From the NCBI GenBank assembly GCA_039105265.1, contig JAPFFF010000041.1, positions 1,346,731 to 1,410,730 of the forward strand: a stretch of 64,000 nt of DNA, written 5' to 3'. Shown piece by piece: positions 55,101 to 64,000 of the stretch. The translations under genes and the position numbers were made by a program. This DNA comes from Tritrichomonas musculus (taxonomy: Eukaryota; Parabasalia; Tritrichomonadida; Tritrichomonadidae). Each line of letters opens with the position of its first letter. Within the stretch, counting starts at the first letter, position 1. The notes below the pieces were generated by a model. It was given only the letters and a program-made list of their open reading frames with translations. It had not been told where the DNA came from and ran no database searches.

Positions 55101-58100
55101 ATCATATTCATTTTCAAATCTTTGATATTCAACTTTTAATTTCTTTATTTGAGCTTCTTTTGTTGATCCATACTCACCTTCCATGAGATCGTGATCAGAA
55201 ATTACATAATTATATTTCGTTTCAAAATCTTTGATAATATTTTTCAGTTCTAGATAATATTTAGTTTCTTCAACATTCATATTATGTTGGTTCAACATTG
55301 AACGTATTGTTGAAACTACAGCAGTATCGGATTCTGGATATTTTCTTTGATATTCTTCAAATAAGTCTCTTAGTTTTTGGTCATTAGCTGCTTTATTTTT
55401 AGCTTTATCTAATCTTTTCACCTCAATTTCTAAATCTTTTATATCTTCTCGTGTTGGATTCTTCAGATCATCAAACTCTTTACCAAATTGATTTTTATAT
55501 TTGCTTCTCATAATATGATAAAGAAAATAGTCTTCTGCAGCGTCAACATCATCTTGAAATAAGTTAACAATCTCTTCAAAAGTCGTTTTCTTTTCGAATC
55601 TTTTGTCGTAATCTTTCCAATATCTCCTCCATTTCCCAACTCCTTTATAATGTGAGTCATATCGATTCTTTAAATCAGTTAATGTGATAACTTTTTCTTT
55701 ATTCGTTTTATCTGATACATAATCCTTACCAAACTCATTTTTATACCAAACACTTAACGCATTTGCACGAAGTGCTTCGTATGCATTATCCCAATCACCT
55801 TTCCATTTTTTATAAGCATTTTGCCATTCAGGTAGTTTATCTTCTTTATGATTCGAATTCCAAATCTGTCTATCAGCATCTAACGTTGTCCATTTTGTTC
55901 TATTTTCATGATATCTCTGAATCTTATCTTCCAAATATTTGAAAAGTTGTTGAGGGTCTTCAATTTTTAAATAGTCATTGTCCGTTTCACCCAAATCTCG
56001 TAGCATAACTGCATATTGGTCACGATTCATTTCATTAGCAACATAAGCTCTTGCATCAAACACTGCTTTTTCTACATTTGTTTCTGTTTGAAATTTGTTT
56101 ATGAGAGTTTCCCAAGTAACTTTATTAGAGTGATCATTTATTAATTGTATCAATACGGGATCACTTCGGAATCTATTATATTTATCAAAATAAGCATCAC
56201 ATAATATCTGTAAGTTTTTGATTTTTTCTTTCAGTGTTGTTCCTTTGAGATCATCTTTTTGTCCTGACCATTTTTCCCATATTTTTGATAAGAATTCATA
56301 CTTTGCCTCATCTATATCATATTCTTTATATTTCAAAAGTTCTGTGATATCACTAAATGCATTCCCTGTTCTTGCATATTCATTCCAATATCGAGTGACA
56401 ACAGTATCTCCTCCGAATTTATTAATTTTTAAATTCAACTCATTTTGTAATCGTTCTAATTTATCTAATATTTGTTCCCAATTGTCACCATTGATTGCAT
56501 TGAGTTTCACTTTTGGATATTCGTATACGGTTTCTAATTCATATTTGATTAATTCAATCTTCATTCGATTTGTACAATCTTTGAAATTTTTTCCTAATTT
56601 GTCTCTGATTGAATCAACATCGTGAACTTCTTGTGTAATATGATTATAATGACGGAGTAGATCTTGAAAAGTCACAGAGAAAAATGACCTCTCATCTTTT
56701 TCAGCTTCACGTAACATTTTTTCTAATTTTGTCTTTCCATCCGTTGAATTCGGAATTGCGTTTATTTCTGTGACCTTATCTGGAAGTAAAGCAATTAATT
56801 TGTATTTCAAAGTTTGACATTGACAAAAGAATAATGCTCCTTGATAGTTATCTTCATATTCAAGCACTATATCATGAATTGTCCATTCACGATCAGCATG
56901 TCTATTAAGCGTTAATAACGCATTTTGAAATTCATCACTTCGATATTGATTATAACCACGAACAGCTGTTTGAATAATATCTATCACTTGTTCTTTCTGT
57001 TCATCAGTCAACTCACCTGCTTTATCACTTGTTAATGAAATATATTTATCCTTCTTTGTTTTAACAGTATATTTTTTCTTGAATGTGTCATTATATAAAT
57101 CTAAATGATATTTATAATTTAAATCAGTTTTACCTTTATTATAGTCAAAATTATATAACGCGGCTGTCTTTTCTATTGAAGATGTTTGTTCATCATCATT
57201 ATGATAATATCGATATTTATGCCAAATTTCATTGAATGCAGGTGAATTCCATGATTGTGCATAATTTTGTGTTATTTGACTATAAAATTTTCGACACCAA
57301 GCTAATCTTTCTTCTGAATCTAAGGCTGTCTCATGATATCCAGTAAAACGAGTATCACCTGGCAAATCTTCATCAAATATAGAGAATCTATTTTTAATTA
57401 ATTTTCTATATTTATCAATTTCAATAGCAATTCGAGCTTTTTCAGGAGTTTTATATTTGTCTTTCAATTGTTTATATGTTAATGTTGAATCTATTTGATT
57501 TGTTGATTTATATGATTCAAATGTTGCTTCAACATCTGATTTTCCCCACGTTTCTTCATCTTGTTCTTTTTCTTCCACTTTCGCCAAAATTTGATCAAAT
57601 AATGTTGAATCTTTTTCTTGACCTGTCATTGAATAATCTTTTCCATTGTTTAATTGTTTGTAATATGTTGAAACAATAGGAATTAAATAGTTTGCATACA
57701 TTTCTTCATTTGTCCAAGTTAAATCAGGTTGAGTTATATAAGAAACATATTGTGGTTTTATTTTCGCTAACAATTCTCTTGCTTTCTTATAGTTACTATC
57801 AGTTGACCAAGTTTTTGAAGTTTTCTTATAGGAATCATATTTCTCTTGCCAATTCTTTCGATAAGCAGATTTGACTGTTGGATCTGTCATTTTCATGTAT
57901 TCATTAAAGTATTGAATGACGTCGTTATATAATTTATTACCTTTTTTCGGAAATTTCTCATTTATTTTCTTCACTTTTTCATAACTCTCAAAGAAATCAA
58001 TACATTCATTCAAATCTCCATTGAATTTTCCATACAAATGTCCCCAAGCTTCAACATAATTTCGTCCAAATGCTTTTGAATATTTTTCAAGATAATCATG

Positions 58101-61100
58101 AAACACACTACTTTGATCCCAAGTGACAGAATAATTGTGATAATTTTTATCATAATAATCTTGAAGTATTTTTTGAGCTTCTGTGATTGAATCCTTCGCT
58201 TTCTCTCTTACAAATTTCTTTAAATTAACACCTTCCCAAGGATGAGTTTTATAATAAAATTCATACAACGCACCTAATTTATTTATCGCATTGATAGCAT
58301 TATAATTTCCTTCCCATTCCATTCTCCAATCAGATGGACTTTTGAGATCCTCAGGAAAATGTTGTTTCCAAATCATTAAAGCTTGATCCAAATTAGCATT
58401 CGTATCTCTTCCATTGATTTGATTATTAATCATATTTTGTAAAGATTCACCAACTTGAACAACATTTTTATTTCTCCAAGCAGCTGCTATTCTTTTTATT
58501 GAATATTGATCATCATTCGGTAAAAATTCATTCAATTCTCTTATTTTGTTATTTATGTTATCATTCAAAGATAAAACACGTTCTGTTTCTTCGATATCTG
58601 CAACCTCATCTTGAAAATACTGTCCATGAGTTGATAAATCACCATTTGTCTGATTTTGAAAATAATCCATAAATGTTGGAAAATGACTTTGTTTTTCATG
58701 ATATTTTTTATATTTGTCATAAGCTAATTCAGACTCTAAATAAAATTTATATGCAGAACCATTCTGAGGGAAATAAGTCATTTTTACATCACGAAATCTC
58801 TTGTCAGTAAATCGAGTTGGATAAAGATTATGTAATTCTTGTTCGAGCATATTGATTTGAGGAATATCTTCTGCTTTTGTATTTCCAATGATTACGTCCA
58901 TTTTTAAATTCATATTTTCTTTTCCTTCATAACTTTTATAAACTTTTTCAAATTCTAATCTATCAAAATACTTATCCATATCATGACCCATAGAAATGTA
59001 ATAAGTTCGTGCATTCAAGTATTGTTGAATATCTCCTGAATTATTACAATGGCCAACAACTTCTTTGAATAAGTCATCTTTTTGTTCTTTGTCATGAATC
59101 TTTTTTGTTCGTTCGTTGAATTCTTGATAAAAGGCCTGATCATTTTTCTTTTGTCTTTCTAAATTTTGGTATTGTTGAACGATATTTTGGTAATTAGTTA
59201 TAATTTGATTATAATCTGGTTGACCATCTGATTTTAACGGAGGTGAAACATTTTTCAATTCAATAATTTTAATAGGTGAATATTCGAAAATTTGAATTTC
59301 AGCTTGGTATCTCTTTAACATATTAAAGATTTCGTCTAAATTATAACGATAGTCAATTAATGATTGAAACCCTATTTTTTTATTGTTATATGAATATTTA
59401 TTCCAACGTTTCATTACAATTCCTCCCCTGAAGAAATCTTCCTTATGATCATTCATATATTTTAATAAATCAGCTTTTGTTTCTACATTTGGTGTATACA
59501 AAACTAAGTATTGAACTAAATGATCAAAACGATACTGATTGATATCCCAATCAGGAAATAGAGTTGTAAAACTTTCGTTAATAGCATTTTTCAAATTCTC
59601 ATCTTCTTTTCCTTTTTCTGTATTCTTATTTTTAATTAATTCTTTGATATACTCTTCTTTATTTTCAATTTTCTGATCGACCAATATTCCATTCCAAAAG
59701 TTATCAGTAAATTCACTTCCATAAGCATGTTGTACTTGAACTTTTAAATTCTCAAGTTTCTTTTTATCTTGAACAGATTTCAATAGAGATTTTTCATTAT
59801 TGAGCCGATTTTGTAATTTTTCTAAGGCTTTACTTTGTTCGGTTTCTGATTCAATATCCTTTATAAATATTTCATTCTCTTCTTTCTGTTGATCAAATGG
59901 TTGACCTTCTAGATTTGCTCTTTGTGCTATTATTGTTATTATTTCTCCCATTTTCTTATCAATATCTTGTTTTGAAGCAATCCATGATCTTTGCCATTCT
60001 TCAAATTGTGCTTCTTTAGTCGGAATATCATTTTGTTTAATAAATTGAGATCTTATTTGTATAACATCATTTTGGTCAAATTTTCTCTTTGATTGTCTTA
60101 ATATCTCGACGATTTTTGCTGACATATAATCATTTTCTTGTTTTAATGCTTGTTCCAACTTTTCTTTCCATTTCTCTTCTTCCTCATCAATAATTGTATT
60201 TATTTGATTAGGATTTGATAAAATTTTATTTGTAACATTTTGTAAGATTGTATTTTCATCAACTGAGCTAACCCCTGGAACTTTTTCAGCGATTTGATTA
60301 ATTTTGATAAGATTTTCTGTTATTTTTGATTGTACATCTGATTTTAATTTATTTGTTAATGTAGTCTTTGCATTTGTAATATCTTGTTCCACGGCTCGTT
60401 TTCCTTCTTTATCATTATACATTGCCGTATATCTTTCCAGAGTATCGTCATCAACTTGTAATCCATGACTATTTAACATTGACAACACCTTCTTTTTCTT
60501 ATTTTCTTTCTGTTCGATATCATTCTCTTGAATTGCGAAATTCAATCTATGAGATAAATCCTCGTCCAAATCTTTTGTAATTTGATCACCGTTTATATAA
60601 AGAGCTTCCAATTCACTTTTTCTTACTGCTTGATTATAATTTGAATTTGGACGATATTTACTTGTTTCTTGTTCTATTTGAATTAGATCCTTTATCATAT
60701 TCTTTCGATTTGATAACGATTGTTCATAACGATCTCGATAATTTTTAACAATTTCTGAGGTTTCATTTAATTTGTTCTCCCATTGTTTTTCTCTATCTTC
60801 TTTGAACAAAGCTTGACAAGATCCATCTTTAACAAATAATGAATAAAATTCAGTTAACTTGTTCTTACTTAAATTAAACGGCTTTAATATTTCGTTCACA
60901 GCACTTTGATATAATCCAAGATATCGTGGAAATTCTACTTCTTCTATTTTTGATCCTGATCCTTTTTGTAATTGTTCAATAACCTCTATTTTCGTTGGTA
61001 CTTCACCTCTTGTTATAAAATCATTATTTAATTTTTGAATTATTTTTTTCTGATAATATGATTCTGCATCTAAATTTGTTGTATTTCCTGTCATACGATA

Positions 61101-63710
61101 TAATGAATCAAATTCTTCATTAACGATTAAACGAATATCTTGAAATGATCTATTCAATAAAGTTAATATTTTTTCTAAGTCATCTTTCGCATAATGATTA
61201 TCTGCTTGTTTAACAATTGTTAGTTTTCCCAATTCTGCGTCCAATGTTTCATTTGTAGTTTGAATGTTATTCTCAAATTTTAAATAAAATTTTCCAATCA
61301 CTTTTATCCAATTATCAATCATATTTCGTGAATGTTCACTCATACATGCTTGTAATTCGTCAATCGTCTGTATTGTCTCCTCTGCTATTAACTTTTGAAT
61401 TCCTGATATTTCGTTATCTAAATTTGCCCAATTCGATATTTGAATCCATGGTAAACCATATGAGTTCTCCTCAAAAAAGGATAAACACTTTTGCTTATAT
61501 TCTTCTAATAATTCATCCTTTTCTAAAAGCAAAGATTGTTTTTTTATTTCTTTAACCCTTTCTGGATTCTCTATTTCCATATTTGATTCTTGAACGATAG
61601 CCTCTAATTTTCTTTCTGGAATTTCAATTGAATCTTGGATTTCTTTTGCAAATGCCTCATCTTCTTCATTTTGCTTTTTTTCTCTTTTCATCATTTCTTC
61701 TTGATATTGATCATGGAAAATTGCGAATGTTTCAAATTGTTGTCCTGGATGATCTGTTAAAAATTTCTTGAATTCATCCTTTTTTCTCTGATATTCTTTT
61801 CGATACCACTTCATTGTCAAATTATGTTTTTGTGTAAATTGTTGCTCATCTGTCAAATTTTGCGGACCTAATCCTTGAATTGCTTCATTTACTTCATGTT
61901 CTTTTGTTTCTTGTAATTGTGGGATATTATTATAAAAGCCGAACCAAAATTTTTGTCTAGAATAACCATCCTTTTCTTTTATAAATATTAGATTAACATG
62001 CATTGCTACGATTTCTGCTTCGATATATTTTTCCTTTTCTATCGGATTTGATTGATCCAATGTATCTTGTAAAAATTCCTTAGCAGCATAATAATTCAAA
62101 TCATATTCTTGACTTAACGAATCACATAATATATCAGCATCTCCACTTGTCTCAATGCCTTTTGCATAGTTAAACATAACACAAAATCTCCAAAGTTCTT
62201 CATTTGACCATAACCTCTGTTTTTGGAATTCTTCGATTTTCAATTTTGCTTTTTCAGGAGATATTTCTTTATATTCATTTTGTAATTCATCTAGAATATG
62301 TTCATTTATTTGAGATGGATCTTGATTATTTTTATATCTTTCGTTGAATTTTGTATAATAAATTTGATCTACTTGGTCTACTGTTAATTGACCTTGTACG
62401 TTTGGATTTTTTACAGCATAAATCTCTCTAATTAAATCATAAATTGCTCTTTTCTTTATTCTCTGAGCTTCTAAAATTCTTTGATAATTTTTAGATTTTT
62501 GAGTGTCGATTCTAAATGCAGTTATTTGTGTATCAGTCAGCTTAGCGATTGCATTATATGTTGTTTCGATTCCTGGAACATATAATAATTTTAAACAATC
62601 ATCTGTTCCGAGTGTGGGTAAGATATTTGTAAGATCAATAAATGTATTAATTGCATTATCAGGTTCGAGATAACGAATGTTTTGCTCTCTCAATTTATAA
62701 AAGGTCCATGTGTAAACAATATATGTATTTTTCCATCCAAGTGCTTCCAACTCAATAAATTTTTCTTCTAACAACTTCAATTTTGAAAATACGTCTTTTA
62801 TGGTATTATTTGCTGCATCTTGATAATAATCCCATACTCTTATGTCAAACAATTCTTTTGGACAAATAATTTGATTTCCTGCCGGACTTGTTCGAGTTAT
62901 TTTTGATCTGAAGTAATTAACCATTGTATTCAAATCTTGATTTTGAATTAAACCAGTCAAAATGTTGAAATTAATATTCAGAATATCATCCTTCATTGTT
63001 AAATAAAATTTGACCATTTCTTGATGATAACTGATTCCGCGAAATGAAACAATATCTGCGAGTGGATCTCTAATCTCTAAAATTTTAACAAGATAATCAA
63101 TTTCATATTTTCCATTAAATCGATAAATGCGTTGACAAACACTCCACCAAAAAGCAGCTTCCAATTCTGTCCACCCAAGATATTCTCCCCCACTTTGATA
63201 ATTACTTTTCCATTCTTTTATTTCCTCATCATCTATTCCAAATACTTTAAAAAGTCTGTCCAATCTATATTTTCGAAAATTTTCCAAACTATCCAGTAGA
63301 GATTTATTATTGGTTTTACATATTTGAAATTCTTTATCAATTTCTGCAATACCGAATCCAGGGCAATAAATATTTCTGACTTCACTGTTAATCGTAAAAT
63401 CTAAAACTACTCGAGTGTATTCAATCAAATCAATCCATTCATTCTCTATTTCCTTTGGATGTTTTTGATAATAATTAATTACTGTATTTAATTTTGGTGG
63501 TTCATTCGATACTTTACAACATGCATCATACAACCAATCAAATTCTTGTCTACTATCTTCATCAGGAAATATATATCCACCATATTTACTTATAACACCA
63601 CCCTTATTATTTAATAAATCTTGTTTTGCTTCTTGATATTTTGCAAGGAGTTGTTCATCTGTTAATTGTTCAGGTTGTTGATTTTGTTCAGGTTGTTGAT
63701 TTTCAGTCAT
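52146..63710 (-). CDS. giant helical-repeat protein, 3854 aa
   Basis: One uninterrupted 11.6-kb frame, a quarter of the visible element. It is highly charged and almost all helical. A degenerate unit recurs at roughly 75-100-residue spacing: an aromatic/Thr cap, then (D/E)(I/L), an aromatic, and (D/N)-x-x-x-A, for example TTFEEIVNLFQDDVDAAEDY (~2707), WTIHDIVLEYEDNYQGALFF (~2277) and AFSDITELLKYKEYDIDEAK (~2453). The last ~500 residues are a Thr/Pro-rich linker, Lys-rich segments and four EPVKPII repeats. There is no enzyme motif I can see. It could be a virion scaffold, tape-measure-like or tegument-like protein. Start is the ATG of MTENQQPEQ. Confidence 0.75.
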   Translation of the reverse strand: MTENQQPEQNQQPEQLTDEQLLAKYQEAKQDLLNNKGGVISKYGGYIFPDEDSRQEFDWLYDACCKVSNEPPKLNTVINYYQKHPKEIENEWIDLIEYTRVVLDFTINSEVRNIYCPGFGIAEIDKEFQICKTNNKSLLDSLENFRKYRLDRLFKVFGIDDEEIKEWKSNYQSGGEYLGWTELEAAFWWSVCQRIYRFNGKYEIDYLVKILEIRDPLADIVSFRGISYHQEMVKFYLTMKDDILNINFNILTGLIQNQDLNTMVNYFRSKITRTSPAGNQIICPKELFDIRVWDYYQDAANNTIKDVFSKLKLLEEKFIELEALGWKNTYIVYTWTFYKLREQNIRYLEPDNAINTFIDLTNILPTLGTDDCLKLLYVPGIETTYNAIAKLTDTQITAFRIDTQKSKNYQRILEAQRIKKRAIYDLIREIYAVKNPNVQGQLTVDQVDQIYYTKFNERYKNNQDPSQINEHILDELQNEYKEISPEKAKLKIEEFQKQRLWSNEELWRFCVMFNYAKGIETSGDADILCDSLSQEYDLNYYAAKEFLQDTLDQSNPIEKEKYIEAEIVAMHVNLIFIKEKDGYSRQKFWFGFYNNIPQLQETKEHEVNEAIQGLGPQNLTDEQQFTQKHNLTMKWYRKEYQRKKDEFKKFLTDHPGQQFETFAIFHDQYQEEMMKREKKQNEEDEAFAKEIQDSIEIPERKLEAIVQESNMEIENPERVKEIKKQSLLLEKDELLEEYKQKCLSFFEENSYGLPWIQISNWANLDNEISGIQKLIAEETIQTIDELQACMSEHSRNMIDNWIKVIGKFYLKFENNIQTTNETLDAELGKLTIVKQADNHYAKDDLEKILTLLNRSFQDIRLIVNEEFDSLYRMTGNTTNLDAESYYQKKIIQKLNNDFITRGEVPTKIEVIEQLQKGSGSKIEEVEFPRYLGLYQSAVNEILKPFNLSKNKLTEFYSLFVKDGSCQALFKEDREKQWENKLNETSEIVKNYRDRYEQSLSNRKNMIKDLIQIEQETSKYRPNSNYNQAVRKSELEALYINGDQITKDLDEDLSHRLNFAIQENDIEQKENKKKKVLSMLNSHGLQVDDDTLERYTAMYNDKEGKRAVEQDITNAKTTLTNKLKSDVQSKITENLIKINQIAEKVPGVSSVDENTILQNVTNKILSNPNQINTIIDEEEEKWKEKLEQALKQENDYMSAKIVEILRQSKRKFDQNDVIQIRSQFIKQNDIPTKEAQFEEWQRSWIASKQDIDKKMGEIITIIAQRANLEGQPFDQQKEENEIFIKDIESETEQSKALEKLQNRLNNEKSLLKSVQDKKKLENLKVQVQHAYGSEFTDNFWNGILVDQKIENKEEYIKELIKNKNTEKGKEDENLKNAINESFTTLFPDWDINQYRFDHLVQYLVLYTPNVETKADLLKYMNDHKEDFFRGGIVMKRWNKYSYNNKKIGFQSLIDYRYNLDEIFNMLKRYQAEIQIFEYSPIKIIELKNVSPPLKSDGQPDYNQIITNYQNIVQQYQNLERQKKNDQAFYQEFNERTKKIHDKEQKDDLFKEVVGHCNNSGDIQQYLNARTYYISMGHDMDKYFDRLEFEKVYKSYEGKENMNLKMDVIIGNTKAEDIPQINMLEQELHNLYPTRFTDKRFRDVKMTYFPQNGSAYKFYLESELAYDKYKKYHEKQSHFPTFMDYFQNQTNGDLSTHGQYFQDEVADIEETERVLSLNDNINNKIRELNEFLPNDDQYSIKRIAAAWRNKNVVQVGESLQNMINNQINGRDTNANLDQALMIWKQHFPEDLKSPSDWRMEWEGNYNAINAINKLGALYEFYYKTHPWEGVNLKKFVREKAKDSITEAQKILQDYYDKNYHNYSVTWDQSSVFHDYLEKYSKAFGRNYVEAWGHLYGKFNGDLNECIDFFESYEKVKKINEKFPKKGNKLYNDVIQYFNEYMKMTDPTVKSAYRKNWQEKYDSYKKTSKTWSTDSNYKKARELLAKIKPQYVSYITQPDLTWTNEEMYANYLIPIVSTYYKQLNNGKDYSMTGQEKDSTLFDQILAKVEEKEQDEETWGKSDVEATFESYKSTNQIDSTLTYKQLKDKYKTPEKARIAIEIDKYRKLIKNRFSIFDEDLPGDTRFTGYHETALDSEERLAWCRKFYSQITQNYAQSWNSPAFNEIWHKYRYYHNDDEQTSSIEKTAALYNFDYNKGKTDLNYKYHLDLYNDTFKKKYTVKTKKDKYISLTSDKAGELTDEQKEQVIDIIQTAVRGYNQYRSDEFQNALLTLNRHADREWTIHDIVLEYEDNYQGALFFCQCQTLKYKLIALLPDKVTEINAIPNSTDGKTKLEKMLREAEKDERSFFSVTFQDLLRHYNHITQEVHDVDSIRDKLGKNFKDCTNRMKIELIKYELETVYEYPKVKLNAINGDNWEQILDKLERLQNELNLKINKFGGDTVVTRYWNEYARTGNAFSDITELLKYKEYDIDEAKYEFLSKIWEKWSGQKDDLKGTTLKEKIKNLQILCDAYFDKYNRFRSDPVLIQLINDHSNKVTWETLINKFQTETNVEKAVFDARAYVANEMNRDQYAVMLRDLGETDNDYLKIEDPQQLFKYLEDKIQRYHENRTKWTTLDADRQIWNSNHKEDKLPEWQNAYKKWKGDWDNAYEALRANALSVWYKNEFGKDYVSDKTNKEKVITLTDLKNRYDSHYKGVGKWRRYWKDYDKRFEKKTTFEEIVNLFQDDVDAAEDYFLYHIMRSKYKNQFGKEFDDLKNPTREDIKDLEIEVKRLDKAKNKAANDQKLRDLFEEYQRKYPESDTAVVSTIRSMLNQHNMNVEETKYYLELKNIIKDFETKYNYVISDHDLMEGEYGSTKEAQIKKLKVEYQRFENEYDKLQNFPKIKEYLEIYNDDLGEGKSLLDLFNKEENDHNAYKTYYEILITVHNKKNPNKAKDINQKPQSYSRACDDLKLEVENILEAIRKFGGNKQWSKLTNAEKDEIVKEYKNTEYGHVRMAMKKDIENYNKKNDNEFNFEVERKKFEKKGKDLSLLNNYVKAALQYSYDENLDDLISEFNANIDDEKLKLDSEKLQTYTNAYEIVKYCKLTPLQKRYETAFGQKITLDQMMYYPYKIRDKVQWNIQNEKDLQFDIETAYHANLARIVHKESLEFQGIPRKEQETYEEYIDNLRYNPATQQHDKISEDELIGEYQIAFKSFEKEKTDTEKKIIENIDAINKNLEEGSKVTKDELKGLTYSAKDLDYVNAILDFKPLYENHFGKTKINVKDIVKKFAPDKKNIDWVYVLESIAFIPILDDHNALQKKKGTMKTEDVAFVHQSYIEPEIAKRTDKKVTVDDIRNAYIKYKEKVNTEKKEFFKNLLEEYHKHIDDSSETYEKLAELYPSLDDLERYLKLNRYIAKTNKYYRDLKTNYKKENTLLKYDDYKDKPLNNLEPSIILLQQKENEAKKQWDDEKAKDDKEKEHKKKVEEKLKDLNSYRRKINMTEIGFERFKNQDTETALHEIQNMINEAQEKERQQNQNNGNTIGGALRNTGFTNPFNKPATTTNTTPTTTTTTTPTPTTTNTDLTINDDSEKKEENVWAKRYEGGITSLIQQSSKGNVSIRQLLLEQQKKNKLNGKTSIMSQFNENLPPKPVVPYQTNSNINNLFSSKTTMTEEKETPIEKKPLVSPISEKPMTMTKIEPGKKINLLPTKVDEPEVIQTKSMTQILPRRGRKNAPLRFKVLAQKQKPIETKIEEKIDDDVEEVKPKKPTINTKTKGNKNLKKQKSERSKLLKKKKKEPKNKFDIDIDIEAKTKPKIIDEKSTIDKLDLSKTKPVKPIIEPVKPIIEPVKPIIEPVKPIITSETPSVISNNPQLMKFMNSKL
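52216..52303 (-). repeat. 24-bp tandem repeat encoding EPVKPII, about four units
   Basis: The plus-strand unit ataataggtttcacgggttc plus a four-base tail repeats with a 24-bp period. It lies in the C-terminal region of the giant protein. Copies are nearly identical. Confidence 0.85.
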
Positions 63711-63759
63711 TTTTCAATAAAAATAAACATAAAACAACAAATAGTGAAAATTAAATGGT

Positions 63760-64000
63760 TTATTCATTTGAATCTTCTGGTTCCTTCAAATTTAGTGGGT
63801 CAACGAAGCAATCTCGTAACCCATCGACAAATTGATTCAATACTTGTGCTTTTGTTTCCAATTGGACTTTCTTTTTTTCTTCTTCTTTTTTCAAATCGTC
63901 CAATTTATCTCGATTTTCATCAATTTTTAGCTCATTTTCAACCATCATTTCCCATATCGGATCGGACTTTGGATTTTTATCAATTTCATCATTTATATAG
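63760..64000 (-). CDS. partial charged coiled-coil protein, continues past window edge
   Basis: The frame is open through the window's right end, so the start is not visible; at least 79 residues are encoded. It contains a coiled coil (ENRDKLDDLKKEEEKKKVQL) and a C-terminal segment VDGLRDCFVDPLNLKEPED. The first ATG in view is at 63948. It is transcribed towards the giant gene and shows that the element continues to the right. Confidence 0.55.
   Translation of the reverse strand, partial: YINDEIDKNPKSDPIWEMMVENELKIDENRDKLDDLKKEEEKKKVQLETKAQVLNQFVDGLRDCFVDPLNLKEPEDSNE

Larger units (their letters stand above)
18660..64000. mobile_element. giant Maverick/Polinton virus-like element (right end outside window)
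   Basis: The hallmark gene set is present: retrovirus-like integrase, protein-primed family B DNA polymerase, packaging ATPase, double-jelly-roll-type major capsid protein (two copies) and a penton candidate. It adds a superfamily 3 helicase, a KilA-N protein, fibre-like proteins and a 3854-residue protein. Classical Polintons are about 15-20 kb; the visible part here already exceeds 45 kb. The left limit is placed between the inverted-repeat element (ending ~18650) and the first gene (18928) and is approximate. The terminal repeats cannot be tested because the right end is missing. Most frames are intact; about two breaks are suspected. It therefore looks young and perhaps nearly whole. Confidence 0.85.

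Overview
The window looks like a trichomonad (Parabasalia) chromosome segment, most likely an AT-rich relative of Tritrichomonas or Trichomonas. Support comes from very AT-rich intergenic DNA, compact genes with no visible introns, short leaders in which TCA(C/T)TT or TCATTTTT lies just before the ATG (the trichomonad initiator style), a coiled-coil TKL-like kinase, ankyrin repeats of the kind expanded in these protists, and a large Maverick/Polinton. The genus is an inference.

Region 1 (1-17.6 kb) is host DNA. The first 9.4 kb holds almost no intact gene. It contains a possible DNA element with ~49-bp inverted ends (2867-4145), gene scraps, a fold-back element whose two arms carry the same 176-bp coding-like block (5391-6387), and a satellite-like array of 570-bp higher-order units made of three ~190-bp ankyrin-coding subunits (6885-8790). 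Then come a HAD phosphatase, an RCC1-like protein with an octapeptide tail, a P/Kolobok-like transposase, a protein kinase, a coiled-coil protein and a tRNA-Asp gene.

Region 2 (17.6-18.9 kb) is a boundary zone: a ~1-kb inverted-repeat element rich in GGACCAAA motifs, then a GC-rich island of about 140 bp.

Region 3 (about 18.7 kb to the window end) is one very large Maverick/Polinton-type virus-like element, at least 45 kb long and running off the right edge. The left half (18.9-35.4 kb) is a replication and integration half: DDE integrase, superfamily 3 helicase, KilA-N protein, protein-primed family B DNA polymerase, a membrane-anchored surface protein and many small coiled-coil proteins. 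Most of these genes share a promoter with CGGTTTTGACA followed by an initiator, often in divergent pairs. The right half (35.4-64 kb) looks like the virion half: basic SAP-type DNA-binding proteins, fibre-like proteins, a penton candidate, two full-length major capsid paralogues, a small amphipathic protein, a packaging ATPase and a 3854-residue helical-repeat protein. These genes lack the CGGTTTTGACA promoter, which suggests early and late classes. The element is mostly open and looks young; about two breaks are suspected in the visible part. No protease gene and no right terminus are visible.
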